Source: Bosea sp. 29B (GTDB lineage: Bacteria > Pseudomonadota > Alphaproteobacteria > Rhizobiales > Beijerinckiaceae). From it: a DNA stretch of 64,000 bases. The notes below the pieces were generated by a model. It was not told the origin of the DNA. It ran no database searches and saw nothing but the letters and a program-made list of their open reading frames with translations. The stretch lies in assembly GCF_902506165.1 (NCBI RefSeq), contig NZ_LR733817.1, positions 3,147,937 to 3,211,936 on the forward strand, in the 5' to 3' direction. A program made the translations under genes and the position numbers. Shown here piece by piece: positions 17,905 through 26,377 of this stretch. Each line of letters starts with the position of its first letter. The first letter of the stretch is position 1.

Positions 17905-20106
17905 ATGCGCAAATCCCTTGTCCTTGCGGCTCTCGCGACGTTCCTCGCTGGCGGAACGGCGCTCGCCGAGCCGACCTTCAACCGCATCGCCACCTTCCAG
18001 GTGCCGCTGAATCTCCCGGCTGATCGCGACGCGAAGAAGAAGACGGTCGCGGAGATCATTTCGGCCAACGAGGCCGGAACCCTGCTCGCCTATACCGACG
18101 CGGAGCAGAAGGCGATCGGCCTGATCGACATCACCACCGCCAATGCGCCCAGGCCCGCCGGCTTCATCCCGGTCGGCGGTGAGCCGACCTCGGTCGTGAT
18201 CCTCGGCGAGCGCGCCTTTGCCGTCGTCGTCAGCTCCGGCGACAACTTCAAGGAGCCGGCCGGTCATCTCGCCTCCATCGATCTGAAGACGAAGCAGGTC
18301 GTGGCCAAATGCGAGCTCGGCGGCCAGCCGGATTCGATCGCGCTGACCAAGGACAAGGGCAAGCTCGCCATCGTCATCGAGAACGAGCGCGACGAGAAGC
18401 TGAACAAGGGCGACCTGCCGCAGCTTCCCGCCGGCAATCTCACCTTGGTCGGCATCAAGAGCGGCGAGGCCGACTGCGCCTCGAAGCAGATCGTCGACCT
18501 CACCGGCATCGCCGCGGTCGAGCCGACCGATCCGGAGCCGGAATTCGTCGACGTCAACCAGGACGGCCTCGCCGTGGTGACGCTGCAGGAGAACAACCAC
18601 ATCGCCGTGGTCGACACCAAGACCGGCAAGCTCGTCGCGCATTTCCCGGCCGGCACCGTCGATCTCACGAACATAGACAAGACCCGCGACGGCCAGATCA
18701 AGCCGGTCGAGGAGCTGAAGGGCGTGCGCCGCGAGCCCGATGCGGTGCGCTGGCTCGACAATGACCGCTTCGTCACTGCCAATGAAGGTGACTGGAAGGG
18801 TGGTTCGCGCGGCTTCACCATCTTCCGCAAGGACGGCACGGTCGAGTTCGACGCGGGCAACATGGTCGATCACATCGCCATCCGCCTCGGCCATTACCCG
18901 GAGAGGCGCTCGGCTGCTAAGGGCAGCGAGCCGGAGGGCATCGAAGTCGGTACCTATAATGGCGAGCGCCTGTTCTTCGTTGGCCTGGAGCGGGCCTCGC
19001 TCGTGCTCGTCTTCAAGGATGAGGGACCGGGCAAGGCGCCGCGCTACCTGCAGGCGCTGCCGGGCGGCATCGCGCCTGAAGGCCTGCTGGCGATCCCGCA
19101 ACGCAATCTCTTCGTCAGCGCCTCCGAAGCCGATCTCGGGGAAAAGGGTGGCGCGCGCTCGGCCGTGACCATCTATGAGCGCAGCGAGGCGCCGGCAGCC
19201 TATCCGACCATCGTCTCGGCCGATGTCGACGGCCTCCCGCTCGGCTGGGGCGCGCTCTCAGGCCTCGCCGCGCATCCCGAGCTTCCGGGCCAGCTCTTCA
19301 GCGTCACCGACAGCGCCTATACGCCCTCGCGCATCCTCGAGATCGACGCGTCGAAGAAGCCGGCGACGATCACCGGCGCGATCACCGTGACCAAGGATGG
19401 AAAGCCCGCCTCCTACGATCTCGAGGGGATTGCGACGCGTCCCGGCGGCGGCTTCTGGCTGGCTTCGGAGGGAGCCCCTGAGCGCAAGGAGAAGCCGACG
19501 CAGAACCTGCTGCTGCGCGCCTCGGCCAAGGGCGAGATCGAGGAGGAGATCGCCCTGCCGGAAGAATTCGCCGCCAAAGCGATCAACCAGGGCTATGAGG
19601 GCGTCGCCGTCACCGGCTCCGGCCAGAACGAGACGGTCTGGATCGCAGTCCAGCGCGAGTGGAAGGACGACCCCAAGGGCAAGGTCAAGATCCTGACCTA
19701 CAAGCCTTTTACCAAGAGCTGGGGCATCCTCCACTACCCGCTGACGGCTCCTGCCGCCGGCGCCTGGATGGGTCTCTCGGAGCTGACCTATCTCGGCGAC
19801 GACAGCTTCGCGGTGATCGAGCGCGACAACCAGTTCGGCACCAAGGCGGTGAAGACGCTGGCGACCTTCTCGGTCAAGGGATTGAAGCCGGCGCCGTTCG
19901 GCTCCTCGGAGATCCCGACGGTCGAGAAGAAGCTGCTGCGCGACCTGACGCCGGACCTGATGAAGCTCGGTGGCTACGGGCTCGACAAGGTCGAGGGCAT
20001 GGCGGTCGACAAGGATGGCAACCTCTTCGTCGTCACCGATAATGACGGCGTCGACGATTCCTCCGGCGAGACCCAGTTCTTCGCCTTCGGCAAGCTCGCG
20101 AAGTAA
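17905..20106 (+). CDS. Exported phytase-like / esterase-like beta-propeller protein
   Basis: This is a 733-residue secreted protein. The signal peptide MRKSLVLAALATFLAGGTALA is clear. The N-terminal half (about residues 25-410) is a repeat-rich beta-propeller with GGEPTSVVILGERAFAVV and GGQPDSIALTKDKGKLAIV blades, similar to choice-of-anchor/LVIVD-type propellers. The C-terminal part (about 430-733) is the esterase-like activity of phytase family, with YDLEGIATRPGGGFWLASEG and DKVEGMAVDKDGNLFVVTDNDG. It probably releases phosphate from extracellular organic phosphates, a role supported by the Pho box 55 bp upstream. Catalysis has not been demonstrated for most members. Confidence 0.8.
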   Translation: MRKSLVLAALATFLAGGTALAEPTFNRIATFQVPLNLPADRDAKKKTVAEIISANEAGTLLAYTDAEQKAIGLIDITTANAPRPAGFIPVGGEPTSVVILGERAFAVVVSSGDNFKEPAGHLASIDLKTKQVVAKCELGGQPDSIALTKDKGKLAIVIENERDEKLNKGDLPQLPAGNLTLVGIKSGEADCASKQIVDLTGIAAVEPTDPEPEFVDVNQDGLAVVTLQENNHIAVVDTKTGKLVAHFPAGTVDLTNIDKTRDGQIKPVEELKGVRREPDAVRWLDNDRFVTANEGDWKGGSRGFTIFRKDGTVEFDAGNMVDHIAIRLGHYPERRSAAKGSEPEGIEVGTYNGERLFFVGLERASLVLVFKDEGPGKAPRYLQALPGGIAPEGLLAIPQRNLFVSASEADLGEKGGARSAVTIYERSEAPAAYPTIVSADVDGLPLGWGALSGLAAHPELPGQLFSVTDSAYTPSRILEIDASKKPATITGAITVTKDGKPASYDLEGIATRPGGGFWLASEGAPERKEKPTQNLLLRASAKGEIEEEIALPEEFAAKAINQGYEGVAVTGSGQNETVWIAVQREWKDDPKGKVKILTYKPFTKSWGILHYPLTAPAAGAWMGLSELTYLGDDSFAVIERDNQFGTKAVKTLATFSVKGLKPAPFGSSEIPTVEKKLLRDLTPDLMKLGGYGLDKVEGMAVDKDGNLFVVTDNDGVDDSSGETQFFAFGKLAK

Positions 20107-20120
20107 GACGGCACGATAAG

Positions 20121-20147
20121 AGGCCGGCGAGTTCTTCCCGCCGGCCT
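20121..20147 (+). terminator. Hairpin after the phytase-like gene
   Basis: A 9-bp stem (AGGCCGGCG with CGCCGGCCT) and a 9-base loop begin 14 bases after the stop. No proper T-run follows, so it is either a weak terminator or a 3'-end stabilising hairpin. Confidence 0.45.
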
Positions 20148-20251
20148 ACCGACCTCTTCGGGTGTTGCTGCTCCGCAGCGTAATCCCGCGGCTCCAGCCT
20201 TGCTGTCGTTGCCGCTGCGTGCCCTACTCCTGCAAAAGGGGAGGACGGCGC

Positions 20252-22174
20252 ATGACCCAAGGGGTTCTGTCACAGGGCAGCGCGCCATCTCATGGCGAGC
20301 AGCACGGCTCCATGCCGGCCCTGACGCTCGGCGCGCTCGGCGTCGTCTACGGCGACATCGGCACCAGCCCGCTCTATGCGCTGAAGGAAGCCGCCCGCGC
20401 CGCGAGTGCCGGCGGAGCCCTTCAGCCCGCAGCCGTCGTCGGTTGCGTTTCGATGATCCTGTGGGCTTTGATCCTGGTCATCTCGCTCAAATATTCGCTG
20501 CTGATCATGCGCGCCGACAATCGCGGCGAAGGCGGCATCATGGCGATGCTGGCCCTGCTCAAGGCGCGCCATGCCAAGCCGGGCTCGGCACGGGCCTATG
20601 TCCTCGTGGTCGGGCTTGTCGGTGCAGCGCTGCTCTATGGTGACGGCGCCATCACGCCGGCGATTTCCGTGCTGAGCGCGGTCGAAGGCCTCAAGGTCGA
20701 TGCACCGTTCCTGGCGCCGGCGATCGTTCCGCTGAGCGCCACGATCCTGATCGGCGTCTTCCTCGTGCAGAGCAAGGGTACGGGTTTCATCGGCAAGCTG
20801 TTCGGGCCGGTCATGCTGCTCTGGTTCATCGCCCTCGCTCTGCTCGGCATCCGGGGGATCCTGATGGCGCCGGAGATCCTTTCCGCCATCAATCCGTTCA
20901 ACGCGCTCTACTTCATCACCCACACCGCCCCGCTTGTCGGCTTCGCGGTTCTCGGCGCGACCTTCCTGGCCGTGACCGGCGGCGAGGCGATGTATGCGGA
21001 TATGGGTCATTTCGGCCCGCTACCGATCCGCATCGCCTGGCTGACGGTCGTGCTCCCCGCGCTGATGCTGAACTATTTCGGCCAGGGCGGCCTGCTGCTG
21101 ACCCATCCCGAGGCGCTCGACAACCCGTTCTATCAGCTCGCCCCCGATTGGGCGCATTATCCGATGGTGCTCTTCGCGACGGCCGCCGCCGTCATCGCCT
21201 CGCAGGCGGTGATTACCGGCGCTTTCTCGCTGACCCGGCAAGCCGTGCAGCTCGGCCTCTTCCCGGCGATCCACATCAAGCACACGGCGGATGACCAGAA
21301 GGGGCAGATCTACATCCCGATCGTCAACTGGATGATCTGCCTGGCGACCCTGACCTCGGTCTTCATGTTCCGCTCCTCCGATGCGCTGGCCGGCGCCTAC
21401 GGCATTGCCGTTTCCCTGCTGATGGCGATCACCACCGGGCTCGCGGCGCTGATCGCGCTGAAATGGGGCTACAACCCGATCCTCGTCGTGGCGGTCAACG
21501 GCTTCTTCCTGCTGATCGATCTCGCCTTCTTCTCGGCGAACCTGCCGAAGCTGCACGAGGGTGGCTGGTACCCGCTGCTGCTGGCCCTGGTGCTGACGAT
21601 GATCATGCTGACCTGGCGGCGCGGCCTTGTTCTGGTGGAGGCGGCGCGCGCCCGCCAGCGCGAGCCGGAGAAGGCGTTCCTGGACATGCTGGCGACGAAC
21701 CCGCCGCTACGCCTGCCTGGGACGGCTGCCTTTCTGGCCTCGGCCGCGCGCGGGCTCCCGCTTTCGCTCACGCATTTCGTCCGCCACAACCACGCTTTGC
21801 ACGAGCGCGTCCTGCTGGTGACCGGCAAGCTCGAGGAGATTCCCCGCGTCTCCGACGAGAACCGGATCGAACTGGTCGAACTGGCCCCCAGCGTTACGCG
21901 CGTGATCCTGCATTTCGGCTTCATGGAAACGCCGCACATCCCGAGCGGCTTGCGCTGCGGCGTCGAGCACGGCCTGCTGCAGGGCGTCGATCTTGCTGAG
22001 ATGTCGTATTATATCGGCCGCGAGACGGTCATTCCCCGCGAGGACATCGCGGGGATGGCGATGTGGCGCGAAGCGCTCTTCGCCTTCATGCAGCGCAATG
22101 CCGAGCGGTCCGCTGCGCATTTCCACATCCCGGCCAAGCAGGTCGTGGAGGTCGGGGTCGAGATCGAGATCTGA
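20252..22174 (+). CDS. kup: Low-affinity potassium transporter Kup
   Basis: This is a KUP/HAK/KT-family K+ uptake protein (K+/H+ symport) in the inner membrane. LGALGVVYGDIGTSPLYALK near residues 25-44 is the family signature, followed by MRADNRGEGGIMAMLAL and about twelve transmembrane helices, then the hydrophilic C-terminal domain (about 460-640). The length of 640 residues is typical. ATG 20252 has a GGGGAGGA site; an in-frame ATG at 20162 would add an unrelated Cys/Arg-rich leader. The gene converges with argG through a strong terminator. Confidence 0.95.
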   Translation: MTQGVLSQGSAPSHGEQHGSMPALTLGALGVVYGDIGTSPLYALKEAARAASAGGALQPAAVVGCVSMILWALILVISLKYSLLIMRADNRGEGGIMAMLALLKARHAKPGSARAYVLVVGLVGAALLYGDGAITPAISVLSAVEGLKVDAPFLAPAIVPLSATILIGVFLVQSKGTGFIGKLFGPVMLLWFIALALLGIRGILMAPEILSAINPFNALYFITHTAPLVGFAVLGATFLAVTGGEAMYADMGHFGPLPIRIAWLTVVLPALMLNYFGQGGLLLTHPEALDNPFYQLAPDWAHYPMVLFATAAAVIASQAVITGAFSLTRQAVQLGLFPAIHIKHTADDQKGQIYIPIVNWMICLATLTSVFMFRSSDALAGAYGIAVSLLMAITTGLAALIALKWGYNPILVVAVNGFFLLIDLAFFSANLPKLHEGGWYPLLLALVLTMIMLTWRRGLVLVEAARARQREPEKAFLDMLATNPPLRLPGTAAFLASAARGLPLSLTHFVRHNHALHERVLLVTGKLEEIPRVSDENRIELVELAPSVTRVILHFGFMETPHIPSGLRCGVEHGLLQGVDLAEMSYYIGRETVIPREDIAGMAMWREALFAFMQRNAERSAAHFHIPAKQVVEVGVEIEI

Positions 22175-22199
22175 TCTTGCGCGGAATTTCTCCCGCAAC

Positions 22200-22250
22200 A
22201 AAAAAAAGCTGGTCACCCCCGGGGGCGAAGGGAGCCCCGGGGTGACCAGC
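22200..22250. terminator. Intrinsic terminator shared by argG and kup
   Basis: A 16-pair stem (22208-22223 region with 22235-22250, GCTGGTCACCCC...GGGGTGACCAGC, one bulged C) is flanked on the left by eight A residues (22200-22207). These supply the T-run for leftward transcription from argG. The rightward side has only GTTTC, so termination of kup is weaker. Confidence 0.85.
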
Positions 22251-22283
22251 GTTTCAATCGATCCAGGCCGATGCCTGTCGGTC

Positions 22284-23516
22284 TCAGAGCCCCAGCTTGC
22301 GCTTGCGCTGGCCGAGCGTGCGCAGGCGCAGTGCGTTGAGCTTGATGAAGCCGGCGGCGTCGCGATGGTCGTAGGCGACGGCGCCCTCTTCGAAGGTGAC
22401 GAGGTCCTGATCGTAGAGCGAATAGGGGCTGGAGCGGCCGATGACATGCACGCCGCCCTTGTAGAGCTTGAGCCGCACCTGGCCGGCGACGAACTCCTGG
22501 CTCTTGTCGATCAGCGCCTGCAGCATCTCGCGCTCCGGCGAGAACCAGAAGCCGTTATAGATCAGCTCGGCATATTGCGGCATGAGCTGATCCTTGAGAT
22601 GGGCGGCGCCGCGATCGAGCGTGATCGACTCGATGGCGCGGTGCGCGACGGCCAGGATCGTGCCGCCGGGCGTCTCGTACATGCCGCGGCTCTTCATGCC
22701 GACGAAGCGGTTCTCGACCAGGTCGAGCCGGCCGATGCCGTTGTCACGGCCGAGCTCATTGAGCTTGGCCAGCAGCTTGGCGGGCGAGAGCTGGACGCCG
22801 TCGATCGCGACCGCATCGCCCTTGGCGAAGTCGATGCTGATGACCGTCGGCTTGTCCGGCGCCTCCTCGGGCGAGATCGTGCGCGAATAGACATAGTCCG
22901 GCACTTCCTGCGCCGGGTCCTCCAGCACCTTCCCCTCGGAAGAGGCGTGCAGCAGGTTGGCGTCGACCGAGAACGGCGCTTCGCCGCGCTTGTCCTTGGC
23001 GATCGGGATCTGGTGCTGCTCGGCGAAGGCGATCAGCTGCTCGCGCGAGCGCAGATCCCATTCGCGCCAGGGCGCGATCACATGGACGTCGGGCTTCAGC
23101 GCATAGGCGGTCAGTTCGAAGCGGACCTGGTCGTTGCCCTTGCCGGTGGCGCCATGGGAAATCGCGTCGGCGCCGACACGGTCGGCGATCTCGATGAGCT
23201 TCTTGCCGATCAGCGGGCGGGCGATCGAGGTTCCCAGCAGATATACGCCCTCATAGGCGGCATTGGCCCGGAACATCGGGAAGACATAGTCGCGGACGAA
23301 CTCTTCCCGCAGGTCCTCGATATGGATGTTCTCGGGCTTGATGCCGAGCAGCAGCGCCTTCTGGCGGGCCGGCTCCAGCTCCTCGCCCTGGCCGAGATCG
23401 GCGGTGAAGGTCACGACCTCGCAATTATAGGTGGTCTGCAGCCATTTCAGGATGATCGAGGTGTCGAGCCCGCCGGAATAGGCGAGTACGACCTTGTTCA
23501 CGCGCTTGTCGGCCAT
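22284..23516 (-). CDS. argG: Argininosuccinate synthase
   Basis: ArgG condenses citrulline and aspartate with ATP to argininosuccinate, the penultimate step of arginine synthesis. The ATP-pyrophosphatase P-loop is [15 protein letters not shown] at residues 9-23. Further hallmarks are [11 protein letters not shown] (residues about 120-130) and the aspartate/citrulline-binding [12 protein letters not shown]. The 410-residue length matches family type I. ATG 23516 (MADKRVNKV) is chosen; codons upstream are leader sequence. The gene is transcribed alone. Confidence 0.97.
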   Translation of the reverse strand: MADKRVNKVVLAYSGGLDTSIILKWLQTTYNCEVVTFTADLGQGEELEPARQKALLLGIKPENIHIEDLREEFVRDYVFPMFRANAAYEGVYLLGTSIARPLIGKKLIEIADRVGADAISHGATGKGNDQVRFELTAYALKPDVHVIAPWREWDLRSREQLIAFAEQHQIPIAKDKRGEAPFSVDANLLHASSEGKVLEDPAQEVPDYVYSRTISPEEAPDKPTVISIDFAKGDAVAIDGVQLSPAKLLAKLNELGRDNGIGRLDLVENRFVGMKSRGMYETPGGTILAVAHRAIESITLDRGAAHLKDQLMPQYAELIYNGFWFSPEREMLQALIDKSQEFVAGQVRLKLYKGGVHVIGRSSPYSLYDQDLVTFEEGAVAYDHRDAAGFIKLNALRLRTLGQRKRKLGL

Positions 23517-23721
23517 GGACTGGTCTTCCTGCAGTGGCGGCACGGGGGCTCGTGCCTGGAGTAGAGAATGCGACCTGGCCGGCCGCATTTCGGACGTAAC
23601 CGGGCACTATCGCAGGGTTCGGGGCGACGCAATCGGAACCTTCTGATCGATCTGGCGTCATCCGCTGATGGGTTGCCGCCCGCAATGCGGGCGGAGCGAT
23701 GCGTTGCTGGTTGGGGGTCAG

Positions 23722-24330
23722 ATGCCGAATCGTCCTGTTCTGGATTTCTGGTACGAGTTCGCGTCGACCTATTCCTGCCTGAGCGCCCTGCGGATCGAGG
23801 AACTGGCCGAGGCGGCTGGCGTCGATGTGCGCTGGCGGCCCTTCCTGCTGGGGCCGATCTTCGCCGCGCAGGGCTGGACCAGCTCGCCCTTCAACCTCTA
23901 TCCGAACAAGGGCCGCTATATGTGGCGCGATGTGGCGCGCCGCGCTGGCCGGGCCGGTCTCACCATCGTCAAGCCCGAGACCTTCCCGCAAAACTCGCTG
24001 ATCGCGGCGCGGCTCGCGCTGGCCGGACGCGAGGCCGGCTGGCTGCCAGCCTTCTCCAAGGCGCTGTTCCGTGCTGAGTTCGGCGAAGGCCGCAACATCG
24101 CTGAAGAGACGGTGCTGACGGCAGCTCTACGCGAGGCGGGCGCCGACCCCACCGCCGCTTTTTCCGCCTCGCGCAGCGAGGAGGTCAAGGGTCGGCTCAA
24201 GGCCGAGACCGAGCTCGCCAAATCGCTCGGGATATTCGGCGCACCGACCTTCGTCACCGGCGACGGCGAACTGTTCTGGGGCGACGACCGGCTCGAGGAA
24301 GCGCTCGGCTGGGCGAAGGACGGGCGCTAG
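23722..24330 (+). CDS. 2-hydroxychromene-2-carboxylate isomerase / DsbA-family (kappa GST-like)
   Basis: This 202-residue thioredoxin-fold protein is of the HCCA isomerase/kappa-GST group: LDFWYEFASTYSCLSALRIE at the N-terminus with the active-site Ser in the FASTYS region, FPQNSLIAARLALAG in the helical insertion, and GIFGAPTFVTGDGELFWGDDRLEEAL, the cis-proline and C-terminal motif. In naphthalene degradation the enzyme isomerises 2-hydroxychromene-2-carboxylate using glutathione, but no ring-degrading genes are nearby, so a general glutathione role is likely. Its stop overlaps the convergent htpX-like stop by 4 bases. Confidence 0.88.
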   Translation: MPNRPVLDFWYEFASTYSCLSALRIEELAEAAGVDVRWRPFLLGPIFAAQGWTSSPFNLYPNKGRYMWRDVARRAGRAGLTIVKPETFPQNSLIAARLALAGREAGWLPAFSKALFRAEFGEGRNIAEETVLTAALREAGADPTAAFSASRSEEVKGRLKAETELAKSLGIFGAPTFVTGDGELFWGDDRLEEALGWAKDGR

Positions 24331-25397
24331 CCGCCAGTCGGCGGCGCCGGGCGCGACCACGGCCCGTGCGCGGCCGAGGTCTCGGCGATCTCCGGCAGCG
24401 TCTGCCTTTCGCTGATTTTCGGCGGGCCGGGCGGGGCCTGCGGCGGCAGGCGTCCGCCGGCTGTCTGCACCAGCGCCTGCACCCGCTTGGTGACGGACGG
24501 ATGAGTCGAGAACAGGTCGGCGAAATCGTCGGGATCGTTCTCGAAGCACATGTCCATCACGCCCGACGGGACATTGTCGATGTCGGCGCGGCCGGAGATT
24601 TTCAGCAGCGCCGAGATCATCGCGTCGGGGTTCTTGGTCAGCTCGACCGCCCCGGCATCGGCGAGATATTCGCGGGCCCGCGACAGCGACAGCCGGATCA
24701 GCACGGCGAGCAGCCACGCGACGGCGATCACCGCGAAGCCGAGGATGATCGCAAAGCCGCTGCCCTTCTTGTCGCCGTCCGAGGAGATGCGAACCCGCCC
24801 GAGATTGCGGAACACGACTTCGCCGACGAAGGAGATGATGCCGGCGATCACCACGGCGATCACCATCAGCCGGACGTCGCCATTGCGGATATGGGTCAGC
24901 TCATGCGCGATGACAGCCTCGATCTCGGCGTCATTGAGCTGCTCGATCAGCCCGGTGGTCAGCGTCACCGTGAACTGCTTGTCATTGACGCCGCTGGCGA
25001 AGGCGTTGAGCGCGTCGCTCTGGATGATGGCGAGCTTCGGCGTCACCATGCCGCGCGAGATACAGAGGTTCTCCAGCATCCGGTAGAGCTTGGGCTGCGC
25101 CTCGCGCGTCACGCCCTCGGCGCCAGAGACCGCCTCGATCAGTCCGACATTGATCTTGAAGCCGATCAGGACCCAGGCGCCGGTGGCGAGCGTGATGAAG
25201 GGCAGCCAGGACCAGAAGCGCTGGCCGACGAAGTTCAGCACTGTGCGCCCGCGCGGCACGCCGACATAGCCATAGCCGACCAGCATCACGCCCCAGACGG
25301 TCAGGTAGACCATCAGGAAGAGCCCGATGATCAGGGCGATCGACCGGGTCCGGTTGTTGCGCTGATGGGTGTAGAGCCCGAAGGCTTCCCCCGGCAT
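24327..25397 (-). CDS. HtpX-like M48 family zinc metalloprotease
   Basis: This is a 356-residue membrane protease. Two N-terminal transmembrane helices (about residues 19-42 and 62-82) precede the catalytic domain. The zinc site HELTH is at residues 165-169, the third ligand is Glu 243 in SLSRAREYLADAGAV, and another hydrophobic pair lies at about 176-196 and 215-235. M48 proteases of this type degrade misfolded membrane proteins. LemA is encoded 33 bp upstream in the same direction, a frequent pairing. The C-terminus is Pro-rich. Confidence 0.9.
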   Translation of the reverse strand: MPGEAFGLYTHQRNNRTRSIALIIGLFLMVYLTVWGVMLVGYGYVGVPRGRTVLNFVGQRFWSWLPFITLATGAWVLIGFKINVGLIEAVSGAEGVTREAQPKLYRMLENLCISRGMVTPKLAIIQSDALNAFASGVNDKQFTVTLTTGLIEQLNDAEIEAVIAHELTHIRNGDVRLMVIAVVIAGIISFVGEVVFRNLGRVRISSDGDKKGSGFAIILGFAVIAVAWLLAVLIRLSLSRAREYLADAGAVELTKNPDAMISALLKISGRADIDNVPSGVMDMCFENDPDDFADLFSTHPSVTKRVQALVQTAGGRLPPQAPPGPPKISERQTLPEIAETSAAHGPWSRPAPPTGG

Positions 25398-25430
25398 CGC
25401 CGCAGCTCCGCTGTGAGGCTATCGCGCCGC

Positions 25431-25988
25431 TCAGAACTTCACGGTCGGTGCGACTTCGATCTGCTTGCGCGTCTCTTCGCCGACATCGAAGAACTCGCGC
25501 GGGCTGAAGCCCATCTGCGGCGCGAAGAACACGGCCGGGAAGGCCTGGATCGCCGCGTTGAACTCGCTGACCGCATTGTTGAAGAAGCGCCGCGCCGCCG
25601 CCAGCTTGTCCTCGACATTGCCGAGGTCCTGCTGGAGCTGCTGGAAGTTCGCGCTCGCCTTGAGGTCCGGATAGGCCTCGCCCAGTGCCAGCAGGCGGCC
25701 AACGGCGCCGGTGAGCTGCTGCTCCGCCACGGCCTGGTCGTGCGGACCGGTCGCGGCCTGGGCCTGGTTGCGCGCCTTGATCACCGCGTCGAAGGTTTCC
25801 TTCTCGTGAGTGGCATAGCCCTTCACGGTCTCGACCAGGTTCGGGATCAGGTCATGGCGCTGCTTCAGTTGTACATCGATGTCGGCGAAGGCCTGGTTGA
25901 CGCGCTGGCGCATCGCGACGAGGCCGTTATAGGTCATGATCAGCCAGACCACGACGACGACGATCAGTCCAAGGACGACCCAACCCAT
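25431..25988 (-). CDS. LemA family protein
   Basis: This is a 185-residue LemA protein. A single N-terminal transmembrane helix (GWVVLGLIVVVVVWLIMTYN) is followed by an antiparallel helical bundle that contains NQAFADIDVQLKQRHDLIPN, the family hallmark, and YPDLKASANFQQLQQDLGN. The function is unclear; many family members are encoded beside M48 proteases as here, which suggests a membrane-associated partner. ATG 25988 has an AGGAGAAC site. Confidence 0.92.
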   Translation of the reverse strand: MGWVVLGLIVVVVVWLIMTYNGLVAMRQRVNQAFADIDVQLKQRHDLIPNLVETVKGYATHEKETFDAVIKARNQAQAATGPHDQAVAEQQLTGAVGRLLALGEAYPDLKASANFQQLQQDLGNVEDKLAAARRFFNNAVSEFNAAIQAFPAVFFAPQMGFSPREFFDVGEETRKQIEVAPTVKF

Positions 25989-26102
25989 GGTGTTCTCCTT
26001 CGGCTCAGGCGATCTTGCGGCACAGGCGATCTCGCCGGCAACCTTGCATGAAGGGCGACGATAGGGAAGCTGCCGCCGCCCGCAGCGAGCGCCTTGCGTC
26101 GG

Positions 26103-26345
26103 TCAGGCCGGCTTTCCGACGCTGCTGCACGCGATCATCCTGATCGTCGCGATCACCGCGACCGCCGAAATTGCGGTCGCCAGCGAGAACAGCGCGCCAT
26201 AGCCCAGCGTATCGGCGAGCTTGCCGGCCAGCATCGAGCCGGCGAGATAGACCAGCAATTGCCCCACCTTGATACCGTTCAGGGCGAGTGCAATGCGCAC
26301 CCGTGCGGTCGCGGACGAGATTTCGGTGAGATAGAGTTTATTGTT
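26103..26345 (-). pseudogene. Probable C-terminal remnant of an MFS-type transporter
   Basis: Reading leftwards from about 26345 the frame encodes KLYLTEISSATARVRIALAL followed by NGIKVGQLLVYLAGSMLAGKL and GYGALFSLATAISAVAVIAT, two hydrophobic helices joined by a short GKLADTLG loop. That pattern resembles the end of a major facilitator transporter. The only in-frame initiator is a GTG at 26300, with no clear ribosome-binding site, and the frame runs upstream into the dipZ coding region without a gene start. A decayed transporter is the best reading; a 65-residue membrane protein is the alternative. Confidence 0.4.
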
Positions 26346-26377
26346 TCCTCCCAGTCTCTTCTTGATTGGCGGCCTGC

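Noticed and set aside
21993..23564. A 523-codon frame antisense to argG
   Set aside because: Same shadow effect; argG is unambiguous on the other strand.
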